Below, piece after piece: positions 57,530 to 64,000 of a DNA stretch of 64,000 nucleotides (position 1 is the first letter of the stretch; each line of letters opens with the position of its first letter). The position numbers were made by a program, and so were the translations under genes. The notes beneath the pieces are model-generated. The model had not been told where the DNA came from. It saw only the letters and a program-made list of their open reading frames with translations, and searched no databases. The stretch is from Tenrec ecaudatus (Eukaryota > Chordata > Mammalia > Afrosoricida > Tenrecidae), in the NCBI RefSeq assembly GCF_050624435.1, contig NC_134537.1:12892584-12956583 (forward strand), given 5' to 3'.

Positions 57530-58785
57530 ATTCGTTTGTTTTTTTGTTGTTGGTTTTTTTTAACAAAACAACCTTATCACCTTCAAAAGTACTTTCCATT
57601 AAACTTAATACATTTGTCAAATCTGTGATTCCATTCTTGCAAACTCATCTGAGTGACTGACAACACCTTCCTCATTTATTTCTCTACCTTGCTGTCCTTT
57701 GATGTTCTTCTTCATTCACAAATCAAAAGAAGTTGCACGGAGCAAGGTCATTTGAGTTAGGTGAGTGGGGAAAGAGATGCATGCTATCTTTTTGCTGAAA
57801 ACTGGTGCACTGAGATAGCTGTGTGATCAGGTGCATTGTCGTGGTGGCAAAACCAGTCCCCCGCTGGCACAAAGAAGGCCTTTTTGGTCACACACCATTA
57901 GGCAATCTTTTCAGAACCTCTAAATAGAAAGCTCTATTAACAGTCTGATCTGGTGGAACGGACTCCAAATACACTATCCCCTTAAATTAAAAACAAACAA
58001 AAAAACCCCTCAGCATCATCTTGATCTTTGATTTCACTTGATGAGCTCTTTTTGGGTGAGATCATGATGGCATCTTCCACCGGCTTGATTGACGTTTGTT
58101 TTCAGGGTTGTAACAATAGCACCACGTCTCATCAATAATAATCCCCTAAGGGAAAAAGTCTGGGTCATTTTGGAGCTGTTCTTTCAAAGCACAGCATGTT
58201 TCCACTAGATTCTCCTTTTTCCTGGTCAATCAGAACCTGAGGCACAAATTTGGCAGCGACCCTTCTCATTCCCAAATCTTCCATTAAAATTCACTGAGCC
58301 GAATGCCGAGATAGTCCAGATAACTTCCCCACATCTTCAACGGTCTGTCGTCGGTCAGTGCATGCGTTTTGTTGATATTTTCATGTGTTGGGAAGCTGAC
58401 AGATGTCCAGAAAGCGGTTTGTCATCAATCGACATTTCACTGTTTTTGAAACAAGAAAACCACTTGCACACTTGAGCTTTGCCCATAGTGCTGTCCTTGT
58501 AAGGCGTGTTCAACAGCACAGCTGTGTCTGTGGTATATTATCCGGAGCAGGAAACAAAATTTCACAGCCGCACTCTGTTCTTTAAAATCGGTCATCACAA
58601 AAAATGAGGATTGAATGAAACTGCCTGTAGGAAAAAATGTACTGTGACCAGAGAGAACCTTCCCAGGCGACACTGCTGGGTGCACTAACTTAGAGTGAGC
58701 TGCTCAATGCTCAGTTAGAGGGAAAAATGCATACTACCACAGCTCTGCTCCAGCCAGCACAATTCCATTTTGTGGACGTGTGTGT
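57530..58785 (-). mobile_element. Mariner-like transposon, decayed
   Basis: Minus-strand mariner aligned along its length with the 22.6-kb copy (ACAAAACAACCTTATCACC near 57565; TGGTGGCAAAACCAGTCCCC near 57842; AGAACCTTCCCAGGCGAC near 58655). The N-terminal transposase remnant at 58437-58685 includes TDFKEQSAAVKFCFLL. Multiple frameshifts; inactive. A short GT repeat marks the right edge. Confidence 0.88.
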
Positions 58786-58854
58786 GTGTGTATCCCCTCA
58801 GATGTTCATGGAATCAGTGAATGGATGGATGAATGTATTCATCTACTGTCTGAG

Positions 58855-59390
58855 AAGAGTGTTGGTAGTTGCTGTTGAGTTACTGAAGACCATTGATGAC
58901 CCCAACCAACTACAACAGCGTATTCACTGCCCGGCTCTGTGCCATCTGCGCAGTTGGTGCTATGTCTGAGCCCACTGTTGCAGCCACCATGCCAGTCTGT
59001 CTTGTCGAGCAACTTTCTCTCTTTTGCTGAAATTCTACCAAGCACGATGCCCTTCTTCAGGGACTGGTCGCTCCTGATACCATGTCCAAAGTATTTGAGA
59101 AGTAGGTTGACCCTCCTTTCTTTTCAGCATTGTGACTGTACTTCTTCCAATACAAACACATTTCTTCTTCTGGCAGTCAAATATATTTAATATTCTTCAC
59201 CAACACCATAATTCAAAGGCAGTGATTCGTCTCCCATATTCCTTACTCATTGCCCAGCTTTTGCATGAAAATACCTAGGGACTGAAAATACCACGCATGG
59301 CTTGTGCCAGGCACACGTCAGCGCATACAATCACATCTTTGCTTTTCTCACACTTGAAAGAGGTCTTTTGCAGCAGGAAGTCCCAAGCAA
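58855..59390 (-). mobile_element. RTE/BovB-type LINE 3' fragment
   Basis: Minus-strand RTE 3' region without an embedded SINE: CAGCCACCATGCCAGTCTG, AATATTCTTCACCAACACC, GAAAATACCACGCATGGCTT. It shows the uninterrupted form of the region that carries the SINE in the composite copies. Confidence 0.85.
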
Positions 59391-60535
59391 AGTGGTGATT
59401 GGTAAAGGAACGGGGTGGCAAAACAGCCTGTTATTATTTTTGGTATTACGGCTTGCCAAATCTATATGTGAATGGTGAGGAGCTGAGTGTACATTTCATT
59501 TCCATTTGTATTGTAACCACAATTAAAATAACAAACAACAAGAGGCTGCTTATGTAGCCAACTGGGATTCTGGAGGCTGCCACCTTTATCATAACTCACA
59601 GTGTGGAAATGTTTTAATGAGCTCTAGAGAAGCCAAGCATGATATGATTTAGCCTGGGCTTGCCGCCTCTGAAGGGAAACTCCCCATTGGCCCCAGATGT
59701 CACCTGTGTATTAAGGCACCCTGGGGCAGACAGAATATGATCTAAAGGGATGGGAATCGGAGGGCAATCCAATAAAGTCAGGTCAGCTGTGGGCATGATC
59801 GCAGTTTCTAATGCCCAATAGATTCTTATGCTATGAAAGGCTAGGCAATCCAGCTGGAGCAAATGGAAGAAAGAAAACAAGCAGCCCAGAGAAGAGAAGT
59901 GAATGTTTCTTTTTAAAAATTAGAAATCCCTGCATTTCGGTGTCGTTCTTGTATTTATTCAAGGGAAGGATTTGAAGAACACCTGAAAAATGTAACATAA
60001 TCCGGGCCTCTTCTGCAAGTTTTCCTTTTGTTGGTGCAGCTATGGTTTCCAGATGGCTGCATGTGTAGCACCGGAACACAGGTAGTTGCTCACTGCTCCA
60101 GTTCTCCTTTAGGCCGTCACAGTTACGAGCCAGGCTCGAGCCCAGTGGTTCCAGATCTAAGAGATTTACATTTGTTTCTTTACATGTGAGCTTTGATATC
60201 TTCACACTGCATTTCGCCAGCAGAGAGTTTCTGAAAAGGAGAGAGAACTCTTGTCCTAGAAGTCTTTATTGATTTTGGCTGTTATAGCCATCTTTAATGA
60301 TTTAATAAAAGTTCCTTTAATACAAAGGAAAGCGGATGGAGCCAAACATTTCCCCCCTGGCTCAGGAAGAAAGGGCATTCTGTTGTGGTAGTGTGTGTGT
60401 GTAGGGAAGAAAGGGGCAGGCTCCCCCACCCATCCCCCACCTCAGGTTTATTGATATATAAACTGAGTAAGGCCAGAAAGCATGAGAAGAATGTAATTTT
60501 AAATTAATTCAGGCAGAGCCTCACTCTGTGCCATT
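59391..60535. other. Repeat-free block, candidate conserved non-coding sequence
   Basis: No transposon recognised. AAATTAATTC, CACAATTAAAATAAC and TTTAATGATTTAATAAAAG-like AT cores are scattered through moderately GC-rich text. Open frames on the minus strand (59614-60205) have no recognisable motif. Confidence 0.3.
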
Positions 60536-60540
60536 TCATA

Positions 60541-60991
60541 TGTGTGGCAGCCACATAATCTGGTGTCAACTTGCAAAGGGGTGGAGTCTAGCTTGTCAAT
60601 CAGGTCACAGCTTTGATGACCTCATTTGGAGGTGCCATGGAGATAAATAGCTCACTGGAGGTCAGATACACAGGTACTCTCTGCTTTGTTTTCCTGCTGA
60701 CAGGACACATGGAGCTACGCTGAGTTGCTTCCACTACTACTGGATCCACAAGACTTCCCACCCACTGGGCTGTGATCTTCCTGCACTCAGCATCATTGCA
60801 TGTGTTGTGTGAGTCTGAAGAGGAAATTATCTACTGGCATCGGACATATGAGCTAATATCAGACTTATGGACTTGATCTGGACTAGGCTGGGTGTTTCCT
60901 CAGTGTACAATTGCTCTCTGATATAAAGTACTCTCTTACACACAGATGAGTGTATCTGAATTTGTTTCCCTATTCTACCCGGACTAACACA
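60541..60991 (+). mobile_element. Solo LTR, ERVL (MLT2-like), older copy
   Basis: 451 bp from TGTGTGGCAGCC to CGGACTAACACA. In reverse complement it follows the same order as the other two LTRs (GTAGAATAGGGAAACAAATTC, CACAACACATGCAATGATGC). Flanks TCATA (60536-60540) and TGATA (60992-60996) are a 5-bp duplication with one mismatch. More diverged than the copies at 12.3 and 45.2 kb. No internal retroviral sequence. Confidence 0.75.
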
Positions 60992-60996
60992 TGATA

Positions 60997-61984
60997 AGTA
61001 CAGGCGGGGACCCTGGAACAAGACATCAGAATGCTATGCCCAGGCTAGTTTTTTTTTTCCACTTGAACCTTTTTAATACTCGGGAAGCTAATTGTCCAGC
61101 CGATATTACAGTTTTCAGGTTAATGAAGTGACTAACAGGCCACAATAGAAACTGACTGCCTAGTCAAATTATGAAAAACAACCAGAAAAAAAAGTGAAAG
61201 ATTAGAAGTTACATAGGTTTTTATTGTCCTTCCAGGGATGTACAGCGGCATTACCATTCTGTTGTCTCCTTGTGATGGATTGCAGAAAGAATCAGAGAAG
61301 GCACAACATGCATCTGCTCTCAGGACAATGATTGTAATCACAATAGGAAATGGTACAAATGTAAGCCATTCTCCTTGCAGTTTAAAGATTATAAATCCCT
61401 TATTCATCTGTTATGATCCAGGGGCCTACTTGTGATTTTTATGGATCTTTGCAGGCTTGGAATTTTAAACTGTAACATAAAAGGGCCACAGCTGTTCTCT
61501 CTCTGATTTTGATGTTCCATCCCTGCTTGGAGCGATGCACCCTGGTGACCTTTCCATCTGCCCAGCTGCCGCCCAAACTGCGCCGGTGCCTGTCCCAGGA
61601 GAAACTTAGCCCACCCCGATCTCGTCCCCTCCCAGTGATGCCAACACAGCACCTGCTTTTCCAAAGGGCTCGAGGAAAGTTCAGAACATTTCCCAAGGCT
61701 TTTTCTCTTTCCAGGAAAGCAGCACCGTTCCCACGATCAGAGTGCGATTTAAAGGAAGTGGAAGGTCCAGTTCATTTGGATGGAGAAGACCTGGGTTTTT
61801 ATCTTCCGTGAGGCCTTTTCTAGCATGATCTTCCTTCCCCGAGTCTTTGCTTTCTCACCAAGGAAAGAACTTCCTCATGAGCAATGAACCACCAGTGTTT
61901 GGCTCTAAAGAGCAAGTTTGGTGGTTTGAATTTACCAAGTAAGCCCGTGGGAGAAAGAGCTAGTGATCTGCTCTCCTAAAGACT
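60997..61984. other. Repeat-free block, candidate conserved non-coding sequence
   Basis: No transposon recognised; the stretch 61060-61440 is AT-rich and even. Overlapping open frames at 61404-61811 on both strands resemble no known protein. Confidence 0.3.
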
Positions 61985-64000
61985 ATTGGTTTTGGTTGGT
62001 GCTGTCCAGCTGGTTCCAACTCAGTGTCCTTCTGTACAACCGAATGACACACAGCCCCATTCTGTGCCACACTCACCCTGGGCGCTGTGTTTGAGCCCAT
62101 TGTTGCAGCCCCTGTGCCAAACCCTCTCATCAAGGGTCTTCCTCTTCTTCATTTTCCCTCCACCTTACCAAGCAGGGTGCCCTTCTCTGGGGACTGATCT
62201 CTCCCGACAGCAGGTCTACAGCAAGTGAGATACATCTTTCCATTCTTGCTCCTAAGGAGTATTCTAACAGTTCAGTTCTTCTAAGAAAAAATCTGCTTGT
62301 TCTTCCAGAAGTCCATGGCATATTCAATATTCTTCACAAATATCATAATTCAAAGGCATCTGCTCTTCTTTGATCTTCTTGTTTCAATTTGTATATCTAC
62401 TGTACTCACCACCATTGAGAGTTGATGCTGACTCATAGTGACCCTATAGGAATTGTCTCGGTGAGTTTCTGAGACTGTAACTCTTTACAGGAGTAGAAAG
62501 CCTTGTTTTTCTCTTGTAGGGATTGTCCCGGTCAGTTTCTGAGATTGTAAATCTTCACAGGAGTAGAAAGCCTTATCTTTCTCTGGGGCAGCTGGTTGGT
62601 GGTTTCCAAGAGCTCAGTGCATAACCACTATTCCACTACATGAGCCTATTGAAAATACCACAGTTTGGGCACCCTGTGCAGCTTAGTCTTTAAAGTGACA
62701 TCTTTTCTTTTTTATACTGTAAAAAAAAACAAACTTTTTCAGCACACTTGCCAATTTAACATCCTGTGATTTATTGACTGCTGATTCCATAGGCATTGAT
62801 GGAAGATCCAAGTAAAATGAAATGTTTGCCAACTTCAATTTTTTTTGTTTTCATGATTTTGTTTACTAGTCCAATTATAAGGATTTTAGTTTTCCTTATT
62901 TCGAGGCACAATCTGTAGTGGAGGCTGCAGCCTTTGATCTTCATCAGGAAGTGCTTCAAGTCTCTTAGTGCTCAGCAAGCATGGCTGTGTCCTTTGTGTA
63001 TTGTAGGCTGTGGGTCTTCCTCCACACATGATGCAGCGTTCTTCTTCATACAGTCCAGCTTCTGGCATTAATTGCTCAGCATGAAGATTGAATAAAAGGT
63101 GAAAGGATACTTTCACTCTGACCCATAGCTTTTCTGATTTTAAACTTTGTTCTGTTAAAATTGGTTCATGTGCAAGTTCCACCTGACCTGGACGTAGCAC
63201 TCCTGTACAGATTATGCATAAGCATGATGAAATATTTTGGAGTTTTTATTATTTACAACATCATCCATAACTTGTTATTATCTGTATAGTGAAATGCCTT
63301 TGCATAATCCACAAATACAAGCAAACATCTTTTTGGTAGTCTCTGTGTTCTGACAAGAGCCATGTGACATTAGCAGCGACATAACTCCGTCCACATCCTC
63401 TTCTGAATTTCTGGCAGTCCCCTGTCAATGTACCGCTGCAAACACTTTGAACCCTTTTCAGTAAAACTTTACGTGCACGTGCCACTTATACTACCACTTG
63501 ATGATGCCCACATTATGTTGGGTCACATTCTTCACAGCGGGCACAAAAATGGATCTTTTCCAATTGACCGGCCAGGTGGCTGTGTTCTAGTCACTCCCCT
63601 GCTACTGTAGACAAATGAGTACAGGCAGCACTGTGTCTGCTTTGTTCAAACATCTCAGTTGATAGTCTGTCAGTTCCTGGGACTTGTTTTTCAACACTGC
63701 CTTCAGGCCACTTGCACTTCTTACTGTAATACCCTTCGTTCTTGGTCCTGTGTACCTCCTGACGTCGTTGAATGTCAACAAATTCTTTTTGGTACAGTGA
63801 TTCTGTGGATTTCTTTGATTTTGTTTGAATGTTACCTGTATCTTTCAATATTCTGCCTAAAGAATCTTTTATTATTGCTTCAAGAGTTGAATTTTTCTCT
63901 CGATTCTTTTAGTTGAGAAGGTTCAGGGTATTCTGCTCATATGGTTTTTAATTCTGGACCTTTGCACATTTCATTAAAATTCTTTATCTTCTTGGGTTAC
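61985..64000 (-). mobile_element. Composite RTE-AfroSINE element, minus-strand copy, running off the window
   Basis: RTE from its 3' end (GGTTGGTGCTGTCCAGCTGG near 61996) through the reverse-transcriptase region and beyond the window edge. Minus-strand fragments include the region around 63261-63485 (SVCSGTLTGDCQKFRRGCGR, the QAGFRRGRGTRD-type motif degraded). The AfroSINE is embedded at 62409-62646. Unlike the plus-strand copy, the RTE reads continuously upstream of 62866, so this is the better representative of the composite. Confidence 0.9.
62409..62646 (-). mobile_element. AfroSINE with internal tandem duplication (antisense)
   Basis: Same SINE at the same RTE position as 56934-57172. 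The 70-bp repeat is visible as GAGTAGAAAGCCTT ending near 62504 and again near 62574. Confidence 0.88.

Noticed and set aside
1-64000. CRISPR array, prokaryotic operon or phage defence system
   Set aside because: All repeats are explained by mammalian transposons; there are no regularly spaced direct repeats, operons or ribosome-binding sites.

Overview
The window is eukaryotic, mammalian nuclear DNA from a repeat-dense, gene-poor stretch (intergenic or deep intronic). I find no host protein-coding exon, tRNA or rRNA gene, CRISPR array or operon. The repeats point to an afrotherian mammal: many copies of a tRNA-derived SINE of the AfroSINE type, BovB/RTE-type LINEs, and an L1 family with a very long 3' UTR. 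Several mariner copies alongside these make a tenrec-like afrosoricidan the most likely source. The order-level call is fairly firm; the tenrec call is inference from remembered repeat types. By my manual tally about 60% of the window is recognisable transposable element.

Layout. 0-9.4 kb: layered L1 fragments of several ages on the minus strand, then a decayed mariner. 9.4-19.5 kb: mostly single-copy sequence with an AfroSINE, an old L1, a solo ERVL-type LTR with perfect 5-bp target duplications (12.3 kb), a conserved-looking non-coding block (14.6-15.6 kb) and a plus-strand L1 tail. 19.5-24 kb: an L1 3' end split by a processed C1D retrocopy whose 140-codon reading frame is intact, then a mariner that itself carries an L1. 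25.7-29.4 kb: an RTE fragment, a short L1, L2/MIR remnants and an imperfect palindrome of about 1.25 kb. 31-40 kb: AfroSINEs, L1 tails, a broken RPL23A retrocopy inside an L1, and an L1 inserted into the tail of another L1. 40.8-43.4 kb: a near-complete RTE carrying an AfroSINE. 45.2 kb: a second solo ERVL-type LTR with perfect target duplications.

48.9-55.65 kb: a full-length-type L1 (minus strand) bounded by 13-bp target duplications, with 5' UTR, ORF1, endonuclease and C-terminal parts of ORF2 and a 3' UTR of about 2.2 kb, but with the reverse-transcriptase part of ORF2 missing. 55.8-64 kb: two RTE copies facing each other. Both carry the same AfroSINE with the same internal 70-bp tandem duplication, so the RTE-SINE combination was copied as a unit. 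Between them lie a mariner, another RTE 3' end, a third LTR and two repeat-free blocks.

The elements do not form a pathway. They record successive invasions: old L2/MIR, old L1, RTE with AfroSINE, mariner, ERVL-type LTRs, then the long-3'-UTR L1, whose machinery probably also made the two gene retrocopies. The most unusual items are the composite RTE-AfroSINE pair, the palindrome at 28-29 kb, the intact C1D retrocopy, and the chimeric or duplicated structures in the L1 3' UTRs.
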